Positions 8,369 to 16,635 of a stretch of DNA of 64,000 bases are shown here, in pieces. Position 1 is the first letter of the stretch, and every line of letters begins with the position of its first letter. The stretch covers positions 114,520-178,519 of the forward strand of contig NZ_LMSJ01000004.1 of assembly GCF_001428105.1 (NCBI RefSeq), in the 5' to 3' direction. The position numbers and the translations under genes were made by a program. The notes under the pieces are model-generated. The model did no database searches. It was not told where the DNA came from and saw nothing but the letters and a program-made list of their open reading frames with translations. The DNA is from Paenibacillus sp. Soil766. Its GTDB lineage: Bacteria > Bacillota > Bacilli > Paenibacillales > NBRC-103111.

Positions 8369-9850
8369 TTACTTATTCAAGTTTAAAGTGACACCGGAAG
8401 CTGTAGCCCATGCACCCACTGGCGCAACTGTGTACGTTGTACCTGGCACCAACTGAGCATTATTAAGAAGCGCGAACGTACCAACGGCACCTTTGCGTGT
8501 CGTTAAGCTGTATTCAGCAGTCAAAACTGTGCCATCAGCAGCAGTTAGGGATACGCGGCGCGAAACGAAGATTTCATCCTTCGGATCTTGCGTTAGCGTA
8601 ACTGCAATCGTCTTCGCATCTACGGCGGAAGCGGATTGAAGCTGGAGCGGAGCGATTTCTTTTGCCGTAAAAGTAGGGTTCGTAAGTGTCGCCCAATCTG
8701 CGGAAACTGTATAGGTCACACCAGGGTGGAAAGTCTCTCCGTTAGGCAAAATGAACTTAGGTGCTTGGCGACCATCGGTTGCTTGCGTGAATGGCAAGTA
8801 ATTAGCCGTCATTGTTGCACCACCCTCAGGAGTGATTTGAACCTGGCGATTGCGCATGGAAGATAGGATTTGGTAGGTCGTGCCGTTGTAACGATTATTA
8901 GCGTCAACGATAAATGAACCAGGACGGCCCTTGCTGTAAGCGGCGATGACATAACCATAATCCGCAACACCGTTAGCTAGATGGGATTCAACTTCAAATA
9001 GATCATTGGCAACCTGAGCTGTGGAATCCAAACGGATTTTCTCTGTGCTAGCTGTGAAAGTTACAGCAGGTTGACCTTTATAAGTCAGCGAGTATGTCGT
9101 GCCTGCTTTCTGTGTTGGAACTGGAACAATGTATGTGGATACAGCGCCTGTTTTTAAGCGCGGCACGTTATTGATGGCAAGACCATTGTCAAAAACAAAG
9201 TTTTTGGACGCAGGCTCCAGCTCTAATTCAGCAGTAGGAATCGGTGCTGAGAAGGTCACCTGTAGGGAAATAGCATTCAAAACTTCCAGCTTCGTCACAC
9301 GAACAGGAGCCACTTGCTGGGCTTGGGTAAGAAGCAAGGCAGCTTGACCGCGGGTTACTTGGCTGCTTAATGATGCATAGCTTGGCAACTGACGGATCGT
9401 TGCAGTGTCTACCTGAAGCACGGTCGCAATGATGCTGCTCAACTGCTCGGCTGTGATCGTTTGCGCCCCAGCGAATTGCTGGCCGGTCACGCTACTCATA
9501 GCGCCTAGTGCCTGAAGGGAAATGGCATAGTTATAGTACCAATCTTTTGAAGTCACATCTTGAAAAGGACTAGCTGTCGTTGCATCCACAGAAGTGTTTA
9601 CGTGGAAAGCGAGGGCTACCATTTTGGCAATCTCACTGCGAGTGACGGCTTGATTAGGCTTGAAAGTATTGTTTTCATAGCCAGATAGCACCTGCTGCTG
9701 GGCTAATTGCTCAATCGCCGTCTGGATTTGTGCAATACTTGCGGAATCCGTGAAAGGATTTGCTGCTAGGGCATGGTAAGGAAAAAGGGCGGATAAACCG
9801 ACAGTTGCTGAAATCGTGAGAGCGGCTAGAACTTTTTGTTTATTTTTCAT
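8369..9850 (-). CDS. SLH-domain secreted protein with Ig-like/SLAP-type repeats
   Basis: Exported protein that should attach to pyruvylated secondary cell-wall polymer through SLH motifs. The start at 9850 is fixed by GAGGAGTG and by a clean signal peptide (MKNKQKVLAALTISATVG, cleavage near ALAAN). SLH motif 1 (NPFTDSASIAQIQTAIEQL ... VTRSEIAKMVALAF) is good; SLH 2 (SPFQDVTSKDWYYNYAISL ... ITAEQLSSIIATVL) is degenerate; a third is barely recognisable. The remaining roughly 300 residues form repeated beta domains of about 90 residues each, beginning VTKLEVLNAISLQVTF and recurring as LQSASAVDAKTIAVTL. No enzyme motif is seen. With fewer than three good SLH motifs, wall attachment may be weak. 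Confidence 0.88.
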   Translation of the reverse strand: MKNKQKVLAALTISATVGLSALFPYHALAANPFTDSASIAQIQTAIEQLAQQQVLSGYENNTFKPNQAVTRSEIAKMVALAFHVNTSVDATTASPFQDVTSKDWYYNYAISLQALGAMSSVTGQQFAGAQTITAEQLSSIIATVLQVDTATIRQLPSYASLSSQVTRGQAALLLTQAQQVAPVRVTKLEVLNAISLQVTFSAPIPTAELELEPASKNFVFDNGLAINNVPRLKTGAVSTYIVPVPTQKAGTTYSLTYKGQPAVTFTASTEKIRLDSTAQVANDLFEVESHLANGVADYGYVIAAYSKGRPGSFIVDANNRYNGTTYQILSSMRNRQVQITPEGGATMTANYLPFTQATDGRQAPKFILPNGETFHPGVTYTVSADWATLTNPTFTAKEIAPLQLQSASAVDAKTIAVTLTQDPKDEIFVSRRVSLTAADGTVLTAEYSLTTRKGAVGTFALLNNAQLVPGTTYTVAPVGAWATASGVTLNLNK

Positions 9851-10138
9851 CGAGAAACACTCCTCAAGTGGATTGGATTTGTTTGTTGCGCTGTTGTCTA
9901 CAGGACTAAGCTTACGCCTTCGCGCATAACAATCGCATAAAAATGAGGGGCGAGACATTACAATTTCGTAAAAATGATGGTACCCGTACCCACAACCCTA
10001 GCCAAACAGGCTACGGTAGTGCGACAAGGGGATTAGCAAGAGATTTGTTAGCTAGCTGGAAGAAGGGGAGTGGTTTGTTAGGTGATAAGGAGGTACGGTT
10101 GGCTTGTAAAATAAGTATTAGACTGACTATAAAAATGG
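9851..10138. other. Intergenic, upstream of SLH gene; no convincing gene
   Basis: About 290 bp between the SLH start and the hairpin at 10139. It should hold the SLH promoter on the minus strand, but no convincing -35/-10 pair was identified. A strong AAGGAGGT motif occurs on the plus strand near 10087-10094 without a convincing ORF behind it: a TTG a few bases downstream would give only about 20 codons. Confidence 0.5.
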
Positions 10139-10188
10139 AACAGCGGCGGACCAAGACTTGAAAAAAGTCTGAGACTGCCGCTGTTTTT
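10139..10188. terminator. Two-stem terminator, probably bidirectional
   Basis: AACAGCGGC (10139-10147) pairs with GCCGCTGTT (10177-10185) around an inner AGACTT/AAGTCT hairpin. A T-run follows on the plus strand and an A/T-rich run lies on the other side. Downstream, CTAACG-TTTCG-CGTTAG (10195-10211) forms another small dyad. It closes the small minus-strand gene that ends at 10243. Confidence 0.7.
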
Positions 10189-10242
10189 AGTAAACTAACG
10201 TTTCGCGTTAGAATAATATCGTACTAATAAGTACAATTTTGA

Positions 10243-10485
10243 CTAAATATGATTGGTGAATATAACACTAGCGAGACCCAATACTGAAATCAATATACCT
10301 AGTGGTGTAGAGATGCGTTTAGCTGAAAGTCCACTCTTTCCAATTATGTAAAAAGCTATACCGACACTCAATCCGAAGATTATTGCTTTAATATAGGAAT
10401 TTGTTACCCAACTTATAAGGAAATTATCTGAAAAAATGGATAGCAAACAGGTGGAAGCGAAAAATAATGGAAAACGTAGTTTCAT
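10243..10485 (-). CDS. Small membrane protein of unknown function
   Basis: An 80-residue, strongly hydrophobic protein with about three membrane segments (roughly residues 5-25, 31-49, 59-77) and no recognised family motif. A textbook AGGAGGAACTT RBS directly precedes the ATG, which is the main reason to call it a gene. It is the only intact ORF between the SLH gene and the broken secreted-protein gene upstream on the same strand. CTAACG/CGTTAG-type dyads lie on both sides (10195-10211 and about 10610-10625). No function is proposed. Confidence 0.65.
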   Translation of the reverse strand: MKLRFPLFFASTCLLSIFSDNFLISWVTNSYIKAIIFGLSVGIAFYIIGKSGLSAKRISTPLGILISVLGLASVIFTNHI

Positions 10486-10650
10486 AAGTTCCTCCTATAT
10501 ACAGGGGATTTACATTTCTTTTACTATTTTACCATAAAACCATCCTAACCTTAACTTCAGCAAAATAGGGCCAGTCAGATTGCGTGGCAGCCGGTGATCC
10601 CTATTTAAGTAACGTTCTTTCGTTAGTTTAGTTGTGTGGAGAAAAATAAA

Positions 10651-11109
10651 TTATAGTACAGGAATATCGAGTTCTTTACGAAGTTGCTTTACGGTCTTTT
10701 CATTTTTTTGGTATTGTTCTTTTCCCTTATTCAATTTTTCAATTTTTTTCTACTTGTTCTGCCTGTTTGAGATACTTATCGTCGTTATATCTTACCGCAT
10801 TTTGTTTAAATCCTATAACACAAAGTGTCAAGTTACCAATGGATTCCTCTAATTGCTTAGCAAAATTTTCAGTATCGTCAGGATCAACTTCCAGTTGGAG
10901 CGTTCTGATCTCACTACCCAAACTCTTAGTTTGATGTCCTAGTTGGTTTCTTACATCTAGGTTCTCTTTTGATTGGATGGGCATCGTGTCCATTTTATTA
11001 GAGCTTTCAGAGAGGGTACATCTTTTTCAGCTAGTGCGGAAATAGAAAATATACTTGCCCCAACTAAACATGTAGCTGTAATGGCAATTAGTTTTGTTTT
11101 TAATTTCAC
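10651..11109 (-). pseudogene. Secreted Lys/Glu-rich protein interrupted by two compensating A-run frameshifts
   Basis: A GTG at 11109, preceded by GAGGAGGG, opens with a clear signal peptide (VKLKTKLIAITATCLVGAS..., cleavage after ALA) but stops after 50 codons. Near 10992 an A4 run, if one A longer, leads into MDTMPIQSKENLDVRNQ, which continues open for 84 codons. That frame stops just after an A7 run near 10743; if one A shorter, it continues as IEKLNKGKEQYQKNEKTV and ends at TAA 10651. The two shifts cancel, and the whole interval is 459 bp (153 codons). Reconstructed, it is a secreted hydrophilic, probably helical protein of about 152 residues. Either a decayed gene or homopolymer sequencing errors. 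No family is recognised. Confidence 0.7.
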
Positions 11110-11346
11110 GAATTTCCCTCCTCAATCGTCTTACTTTATACGATTCCATTACTTGGAAGTTGCGTTAAACTGCCCGTTTAGCTTAATGACCGCGGCCAGT
11201 CTAATACGCTCTATTTTTCAGTCTAATGCTCTATTTCTCAGTCTAAAACTATATTTTCAATAAACAAAAAGTGTAGGTAATTCCGAGATTTCTTGGAATT
11301 TTATTAAAAGTGCGCCTAAATAGATGGAGTTTTTCCAGTTAACATA
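11110..11346. repeat. Intergenic with short degenerate tandem repeat
   Basis: Between the secreted-protein gene and the bioY terminator. About 11200-11260 holds three imperfect copies of a roughly 20-nt unit beginning CAGTCTAA and continuing into a CTATTT-type stretch. No ORF with an RBS is seen. The promoter of the minus-strand secreted-protein gene should lie just right of 11120. Confidence 0.45.
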
Positions 11347-11396
11347 TAAAAAGAGCCAATCCTCTCGTAGCTTCAGCTACTTGGAGGAAGGCTCTA
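11347..11396 (-). terminator. Terminator of bioY
   Basis: On the minus strand AGAGCC...GGCTCT forms the outer stem, with inner CCTC/GAGG and GTAGC/GCTAC pairings, and ends in a run of five T. It lies about 50 bp past the bioY stop. Confidence 0.75.
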
Positions 11397-11444
11397 GTTG
11401 ATTGAACAGTAAGTTTGTTGAATCAATATGATGAAGGATGAAGT

Positions 11445-12059
11445 TTAGTGGATGAGTGCATCAGGTTTATTTTCATTTTGAATGATGCTGTGTGAAGATG
11501 AGCCGGTTAGACGTTGTGGTGGGAAGACTTGGCGAATGGGCGCAATGATGAGCGTAGCAACGACGGCTTTAATCGCATCTCCCACAAGGAACGGATAGCA
11601 TCCGGCGGCCATTGCATCTGCAAAGGAATAAGCAGGAACTTTATACATTAACCACGGTACGCCAGCCAAATAAGCAAAAAGGGAACCGAAAACTTCAAGT
11701 ACAAGAAATGCAGCGATATAACCCCTGATGCCTTTCAGCTGAATACGCGGTAAAATAAGACCAATGAGCATGGCACATATTGGCCAGATCATGATAAAGC
11801 CGCCGCTAGGTCCGAGAACCTTGGCAATACCGCCAGCTCCAGCTAGAAGGGGAAAGCCCAGCGCGGTAAGTACGACGACAAGGGCCATACTTAGGAATCC
11901 GTATCGTGCGCCTAGTAAGCCTCCAGCGAGCATAATGGCTAATTGTTGGAGTGTAATGGGTACTGGTGACGTAGGAAGAGGAATTTTAATGAAGCTGAAT
12001 AACACGAGAATAGCTGCAAATAATGCGCTGAAAATAACACCACGTAATGAAAGTTTCAT
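11445..12059 (-). CDS. bioY: Biotin transporter S-component BioY
   Basis: Substrate-binding membrane component of an energy-coupling factor (ECF) transporter for biotin. 204 residues with about six membrane helices and the family signature region AGGLLGARYGFLSMALVVVLTALGFPLLAGAGG...GPSGGF. The start at 12059 (MKLSLRGVIFSALFAAI) is preferred over upstream ATGs because CAGGAGTG precedes it and because the longer frame runs through the operator. It diverges from the ECF ATPase genes across a 34-nt BirA-like operator, which ties all three genes to biotin. Confidence 0.95.
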   Translation of the reverse strand: MKLSLRGVIFSALFAAILVLFSFIKIPLPTSPVPITLQQLAIMLAGGLLGARYGFLSMALVVVLTALGFPLLAGAGGIAKVLGPSGGFIMIWPICAMLIGLILPRIQLKGIRGYIAAFLVLEVFGSLFAYLAGVPWLMYKVPAYSFADAMAAGCYPFLVGDAIKAVVATLIIAPIRQVFPPQRLTGSSSHSIIQNENKPDALIH

Positions 12060-12095
12060 ATTGTTGACCACTCCTGTTTCTGGTATTGTTAATCT

Positions 12096-12131
12096 ATTGT
12101 CAACCAACCAATGAACAACCAAGTTGACAAT
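12096..12131. promoter_or_regulatory. BirA-like operator between bioY and ECF genes
   Basis: Perfect inverted repeat ATTGTCAAC-N18-GTTGACAAT (12096-12104 and 12123-12131). The half-sites and the total span of the core (34 nt from TTGTCAAC to GTTGACAA) match known biotin-repressor operators. A further half-site ATTGTTAAT sits at 12085-12093. It lies in the divergent promoter region, so biotin-bound BirA should repress both directions. Confidence 0.75.
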
Positions 12132-12179
12132 ACAGATGATAGCACAACTGCTAGAAAAGTGAAAGGAACTTTTTTACAT

Positions 12180-13010
12180 ATGCCTACAAGAGAGAAAGTA
12201 ATGTCATTAAAGAACGCTTCAATCGTTTATCGTATGGAATCGGGAGAAGGGCGACGTGTATGGTCGGGAGTCTCGCTAGACATTCATAGAGGTGAGTGGA
12301 TTGCGGTAGTAGGTCCAAATGGGAGCGGGAAAAGTACACTTGCCAGCGTACTGCTAGGTTTAAACCCATTGTCTGAAGGGCACGTTCAGCGTAGAACGAA
12401 TGATGTGGCGCAGGCGACTAGAGGCGTGCTCCAATTGCCAGAATCCCAATTTATAGGAAAAACGATAGCGGAGGAACTAGATTTTTTACCGCAAGCGCAG
12501 CACTTAGCGGCTGAGGAACGCAGGAGTTGGTATGCGGAAGTATTAGCTGCTGTCGGCTTGACACTTTCACCGGAGCGCACAATAGCAACCTTATCAGGGG
12601 GACAAAAACAGTTGGTAAACCTCGCTGCCGCACTCGCAGTAAGTCCAGAGATTCTGCTTTTGGATGAACCGACGGCAATGCTGGATCCAGCTTCTCGCAT
12701 AGAAGTTCGTGAAGCGGTACGCCAGGCGCATCAACGTGGAACGACCATTGTTTGGATTTCTCATCGGCTGGAAGAGGTGGCGGATGCGACGCGAGTCGTT
12801 GGATTTGGAGGGGGCAAGATTACTTACGATGGGGAGCCGCGTGCGTTTTTTTATGGAGTAGCTGGGGGGAAAGCATCACCTTGTGTGGAGCTTGGTTTTG
12901 ATCTGCCTTTTGTCATTCAAACAGCGATGAATCTAGTAGAGCAAGGACTGATCTTAGACCCTCTGCCGCTGAGTATGGAAGAATTAGCGGAGGTGATCTC
13001 ATGCCGATAG
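12180..13010 (+). CDS. ECF transporter ATPase subunit (EcfA/BioM-like)
   Basis: Cytoplasmic ATPase of the biotin ECF transporter. Walker A is GPNGSGKST, the Q-loop segment is LQLPESQFIG, the signature is LSGGQKQL, Walker B is ILLLDEPTAMLD, and the switch His is in VWISHRLEE. The C-terminal extension is as in EcfA proteins. ATG 12180 follows AAAGGAAC; ATG 12201 (MSLKNASIVYRM) behind AGAGAGAAAG is an alternative. The frame opens at 12111, but that start lies inside the BirA-like operator and is unlikely. It overlaps the next gene by 10 bp. The likely partner in a heterodimeric ATPase pair is the ATPase half of the following fusion. Confidence 0.9.
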   Translation: MPTREKVMSLKNASIVYRMESGEGRRVWSGVSLDIHRGEWIAVVGPNGSGKSTLASVLLGLNPLSEGHVQRRTNDVAQATRGVLQLPESQFIGKTIAEELDFLPQAQHLAAEERRSWYAEVLAAVGLTLSPERTIATLSGGQKQLVNLAAALAVSPEILLLDEPTAMLDPASRIEVREAVRQAHQRGTTIVWISHRLEEVADATRVVGFGGGKITYDGEPRAFFYGVAGGKASPCVELGFDLPFVIQTAMNLVEQGLILDPLPLSMEELAEVISCR

Positions 13011-14671
13011 CTTTGAAGGGAGTAGGGGTAACAGCTCCTGATTCACCCGAGGTGACACTGCTTCATGATATGAACTTCACGCTGCAGGAAGGATCCGTGA
13101 CGTTACTGATCGGCCGCGCAGGATCAGGTAAATCGACGCTGCTGCAAGTAATGTCGGGACTACTTAAGCCGCAAGCTGGAACGATTACGGTGGATGAGCA
13201 GCCGATTTGGCTGAAACCAACGAAAGCCGATTCCAAGCAATTGCTTCGCTTCGGCTTAACGTTTCAATTCCCTGAGCAGCAATTGTTCGCACGAAGCATA
13301 CATCAAGAATTCGTCTACTCACTTAGGCCATACAAGCTGCCTGTGGAAGAGCGCGATCGTCGCATTCGCGAGGCGACGCATGCAATCGATCCCCATGGCG
13401 TAATTTTCGCCATGGATCGCTCGCCCTTCGCGCTCAGCGGCGGCGAGCAGCGCCGGCTCGCGCTGGCGACCACCTTCGCCACGGAGCCGGATTGGCTCCT
13501 CATGGATGAGCCAACTGCCGGCCTCGAGGCGGCCGCCGTGCGCGAGCTGCTGCGCATGCTGCGCGAGCGAACCCGTGGCGGACTCGTCGTCGCCACGCAC
13601 GATCTGGACACGTTCTTTCCGCTAGCGGACCGTGTCCTCGTTCTAGACCATGGCGAGCTCGTCTTCGACGGCTCGCCGCAACAGCTCTGCCGCGCGCCCG
13701 AGGTGCTGGCGCGCGCCGGGGTTGGCCTCCCGAGCTGCGCGGAGGCCTCACAAGAGCTGGCGCGCGTTGGCATCGCCATCGCGCCGGATCAGCTCACGCC
13801 GGCGCTTGCCGCGTCGGCGATCTTGGCTGCGCTGGGCGAAGCCGGCAGCGCCAGCGCTTCTGCGCCAGCGGCGCCGCTGGCTGCCACGCCCGTGGCGCAG
13901 CCACCGCGGCCCGCGCCGCGGCCGGCGCCGGAACCACCCGCGCCGCAGGCGGGGTGGCTTAAGCTGGACCCGCGCGCAAAGTGGCTGCTCTACCTGCTGC
14001 TCGCCATCGGCACGATGGGGCAGCAGGGGTGGGGCAGCCTCGCGGTTGCCGCGGCGCTCGTCGGCTGCGCGTTTCTCGGTCTTCCGCGCAGTGTGTTGCG
14101 CGGGATCAGAAAAATCGCGATGTCATTTGCGATTTTCCTGATCTTCTCCGTCTCGCTGGCGGGAATCGAATTCTCCCCCCTCGGCTACTCCGTCGAAAAT
14201 GGCTGGAGCACAACTTTTATTCTGACACGATTATTTGTTGTCTTGATGGCAGGCTGCTGGCTCGCGATGTCGACCCCCTATGGTCAGCTCGTACAGGGAT
14301 TGAACTGGGCTTTGACATATTTATACAAGGTGAAGCTACCTGTGGCATCCTTCGCCTTGGCGGTTTCGTTTGTTTTTCGCTTCATCCCGCTTATCATGAG
14401 GGAGTGGCAAGAATTCTCGGTGATCGTGCGAGCACGGGGGAAAGCCTCTGTTCGCCCAGGTAGTGTTCGCGTACGCGACATTCCTGCACTAGTAGTGCCA
14501 CTATTACTAGGTATGTTCCACAAAGCGGAACAAATGACCATCGCGATGGAGATGAAGCAGATCGATGGAACAACGTTGCTGCTACGGAAGAACATGCTGG
14601 AGTGGGAGAGAGCGGACACGATTGTAGTGGTGGTTGCTTTACTTGCTTGGGTATTATTGCTAGTCACGTAG
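13001..14671 (+). CDS. Fused ECF ATPase (EcfA) and transmembrane (EcfT) protein
   Basis: One 556-residue polypeptide joins two ECF subunits that are usually separate. Residues 1-265: ABC ATPase with Walker A GRAGSGKST, Q-loop QFPEQQLF, signature LSGGEQRRLALA, Walker B LLMDEPTAG and switch VATHDLD. About 280-318: Ala/Pro-rich linker encoded by very GC-rich DNA. About 319-556: EcfT domain beginning LKLDPRAKWLL, with about five membrane helices and the coupling-helix motif ARGKA. Together with the preceding ATPase and BioY it forms a complete BioMNY-type transporter. The GC-rich stretch 13360-14120 also carries several palindromes, for example an 18-bp one at 13864-13881. No frameshift is needed for the fusion. 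Confidence 0.93.
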   Translation: MPIALKGVGVTAPDSPEVTLLHDMNFTLQEGSVTLLIGRAGSGKSTLLQVMSGLLKPQAGTITVDEQPIWLKPTKADSKQLLRFGLTFQFPEQQLFARSIHQEFVYSLRPYKLPVEERDRRIREATHAIDPHGVIFAMDRSPFALSGGEQRRLALATTFATEPDWLLMDEPTAGLEAAAVRELLRMLRERTRGGLVVATHDLDTFFPLADRVLVLDHGELVFDGSPQQLCRAPEVLARAGVGLPSCAEASQELARVGIAIAPDQLTPALAASAILAALGEAGSASASAPAAPLAATPVAQPPRPAPRPAPEPPAPQAGWLKLDPRAKWLLYLLLAIGTMGQQGWGSLAVAAALVGCAFLGLPRSVLRGIRKIAMSFAIFLIFSVSLAGIEFSPLGYSVENGWSTTFILTRLFVVLMAGCWLAMSTPYGQLVQGLNWALTYLYKVKLPVASFALAVSFVFRFIPLIMREWQEFSVIVRARGKASVRPGSVRVRDIPALVVPLLLGMFHKAEQMTIAMEMKQIDGTTLLLRKNMLEWERADTIVVVVALLAWVLLLVT

Positions 14672-14785
14672 TAGTTATTAGCAACCTAGTTGCATCATTA
14701 GTCTAGTAGTAGCTAATAAGAAGTTGGCTGCTAACGGACACAGCAAATGCTAGTAGTTTGTATTCGATTGTTTGGATAGGCTAAC

Positions 14786-14817
14786 GGGCACAGAGAATTA
14801 GTTCTTCTCTGTAGCCC
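14786..14817 (+). terminator. Hairpin downstream of the ecfAT fusion
   Basis: GGGC-ACAGAGAA pairs with TTCTCTGT-A-GCCC around a short loop, with a single bulged A. A C/T-rich repeat follows instead of a U-tract, so termination activity is uncertain. Confidence 0.4.
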
Positions 14818-14818
14818 T

Positions 14819-14892
14819 CCGCACTTCCCGCACTTCCGCATTCCCGCACTTCCGCATTTCCGCACTTCCGCATTTCCGCACTTCCGCACTCC
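14819..14892. repeat. Tandem repeat of an 8-nt CCGCACTT / CCGCATTT unit
   Basis: About nine copies of an 8-nt unit alternating CCGCACTT, CCGCATTT and CCGCATTC, effectively a 16-nt dimer repeat, in the gap between the ecfAT gene and the deacetylase gene. Noncoding and prone to slippage. No function is assigned. Confidence 0.8.
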
Positions 14893-14989
14893 TAACACCC
14901 CACCCATTATCGAAATCTAGGAATATTTCTCTCAATCACTGCTTACACATAGAGTGATAGATGATTCCTCGAGAAATGGGTGGTTTACG

Positions 14990-16048
14990 ATGAACGTCCG
15001 AAGGAAGAGATTCCTATTTTACACGTTATTAGCGGGGGGATTTACGCTGCTTTTTCTCTATTTCATCAGTGGTCTTAACTCTTCAACAGCTCCCACCCTC
15101 ACAGAAGTACAAGCCAAGGAATTAATCCAATCTCCGGTGTCTACACCTGTGCTCGTGCCTGTGCCTACGCCTACGCTTACGCCTGTACCTGTGTCTACAC
15201 CTGTTCCCGAATCCGCCCCCGTGTCCGAACCTGCGCCAGCTGTAATGCCAGCCCTTCCAGCGGACATGCCTGAGCAGCAGTCATTCCCATCTCTAGTGGT
15301 CACAACCGCACCTCAGACAACTTCCGTTACAGTGGACACCTATATCCCCAATGTCATTGTCACTCCTTCAACTCCATTCAAAGTCAGCATACCCGTCCTC
15401 AACTATCATAGCGTCACTATCGATCCAGGAAATGTAGTCGTTATTTCCCCAGCCAAGCTGGAGGCGCAGATGGCATATTTGCATGACCATGGTTACACGC
15501 CTGTTTCTCTCGCAACATTCATTAACCTAATAGAAAATGACAACGTGCAAGAAGTACCTAATAATCCAGTTCTGCTCACGTTTGACGATGGCTATGTGGA
15601 TAATGTAGTGGAGGCTATGCCGATTTTGGCCAAATATAATTTCCCTGCCACACTTTTCATGTCACCTGGCATGGTCGAGGACGCTGGTTATCTGAATTGG
15701 GAACAGGTCAAGCAGCTGCATGAAGCCGGTTGGGATATTCAGCCGCATGGCATGACACATCCTCACCTTCCTCAGCTCACAGCGGAACAACAAGCATTCG
15801 AGATCACGGAAGCTAGAAAGCTAATTGAGGAAAAACTAGGTACACAAGCCGACGTATTCTGCTATCCCTATGGTGAATATAGCAAAACAACTTTGAAGAT
15901 TTTGAAAGAAAACGGCTTTCGCTACGCGTTTACGATTGACCAAGGCTATACAACGAATCAACAGTCTCCATACCTGCTGAAAAGGCTGTTTGTCAACGGA
16001 GAAGAAGGCCTGAAAGCCTTCATAAACAAGCTCCCGAAAACCAAATAG
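14990..16048 (+). CDS. Membrane-anchored polysaccharide deacetylase (NodB/CE4)
   Basis: Extracellular metal-dependent deacetylase acting on a cell-wall or capsular N-acetyl sugar polymer. N-terminal membrane anchor (about residues 6-28), then a Pro/Val/Thr-rich spacer of about 70 residues (alternating PVPTP-like units), then a NodB domain with NYHSV, metal-site motif TFDDGY, the HGMTHPHL motif (H-x(n)-H) and YPYGEYS. ATG 14990 is chosen over GTG 14954 because only it has a GGGTGG motif nearby and puts the basic MNVRRKR cap in front of the helix. Monocistronic, with a terminator just downstream. Similar in layout to PgaB/IcaB-type enzymes rather than to PdaA. Confidence 0.9.
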   Translation: MNVRRKRFLFYTLLAGGFTLLFLYFISGLNSSTAPTLTEVQAKELIQSPVSTPVLVPVPTPTLTPVPVSTPVPESAPVSEPAPAVMPALPADMPEQQSFPSLVVTTAPQTTSVTVDTYIPNVIVTPSTPFKVSIPVLNYHSVTIDPGNVVVISPAKLEAQMAYLHDHGYTPVSLATFINLIENDNVQEVPNNPVLLTFDDGYVDNVVEAMPILAKYNFPATLFMSPGMVEDAGYLNWEQVKQLHEAGWDIQPHGMTHPHLPQLTAEQQAFEITEARKLIEEKLGTQADVFCYPYGEYSKTTLKILKENGFRYAFTIDQGYTTNQQSPYLLKRLFVNGEEGLKAFINKLPKTK

Positions 16049-16071
16049 GGAGGACGATTCTATATAAACAC

Positions 16072-16113
16072 AAAAAAGGAGCCAGCCCATAAAAAGTGGC
16101 TAGCTCCTTTTTT
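16072..16113. terminator. Bidirectional terminator
   Basis: AAAAAAGGAGC...GCTCCTTTTTT hairpin with an inner AGCC/GGCT stem, between the deacetylase (plus) and the GNAT gene (minus). It has A/T-runs on both sides. Confidence 0.9.
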
Positions 16114-16122
16114 CTATCATTA

Positions 16123-16635
16123 TTACCTCAAACGATTACAATAAGCTTCAAGTTCGTGGAACGGCACCGTATAGAGGGCCAAGGTGTTCACGATGGTTTT
16201 CGTGGAGCCGGGCAAAGCAAGGAATTTGGCGAAAAGCCGATCCGACCCCTCCTCAGCCGCGGAAGTCCAGAACTGAACCTGCCGGACGTCGGGATTGCCT
16301 GCTTTGATGGCATGTACCAGTGCACGCAGTCCTTGTGCGAATAAGGTTGTACTCCGCAGCTCTTTCTCAATAAAAGCCACCTCGATCTGACAAATATGCT
16401 GATCCTCGTAATCGCCGGGACCGGTGCCGTAACCGAAGCCGGCCGCGCCGACCATGTCGTGGGATTCCTCGGTGAAGATGAGCATGGCTTTACCTAGTAA
16501 GAGCGGACTGCTGATGAAACTGAGCTTCATGTCGAACGTGTAAGGCAAATTGAGTTCGTCGTGATGGCGCAGCAGGAAGTTCATATAGGCCTCATGATCC
16601 ATTTCAAACTCACTGACTCGGAATTGAAACGACAT
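16123..16635 (-). CDS. GNAT-fold acetyltransferase-like protein, paralogue of the one at 16780
   Basis: 170 residues with a GNAT-like pattern: an N-terminal helix region, a beta-strand hairpin around MVGAAGFGYGTG, and strand/helix ICQIEVAFIEKELRSTTLFAQGLRALVHAI. It aligns by eye with the upstream neighbour at 16780-17295 (...QEFQDKEIALVDIAIADKAYRGSRLFIQGLQYMVHEIMEGNP...). A good acetyl-CoA P-loop (Q/RxxGxG/A) is not visible, so it may be a degenerate GNAT. It has no RBS of its own; its ATG overlaps the TAA of a 33-codon ORF (TAATG), so it is probably translated by coupling to it. Confidence 0.7.
   Translation of the reverse strand: MSFQFRVSEFEMDHEAYMNFLLRHHDELNLPYTFDMKLSFISSPLLLGKAMLIFTEESHDMVGAAGFGYGTGPGDYEDQHICQIEVAFIEKELRSTTLFAQGLRALVHAIKAGNPDVRQVQFWTSAAEEGSDRLFAKFLALPGSTKTIVNTLALYTVPFHELEAYCNRLR

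Noticed and set aside
9943..10161. 72-codon plus-strand ORF upstream of the SLH gene
   Set aside because: No RBS at its ATG, unlikely composition, and it runs into a terminator hairpin; it lies in the promoter region of the minus-strand SLH gene.
13315..14141. Several long ORFs in other frames within the ecfAT gene
   Set aside because: Shadows produced by the GC-rich island; the plus-frame product has intact ABC and EcfT motifs throughout.
14819..14892. CCGCACTT repeats as a CRISPR array
   Set aside because: Units are 8-16 nt with no unique spacers.
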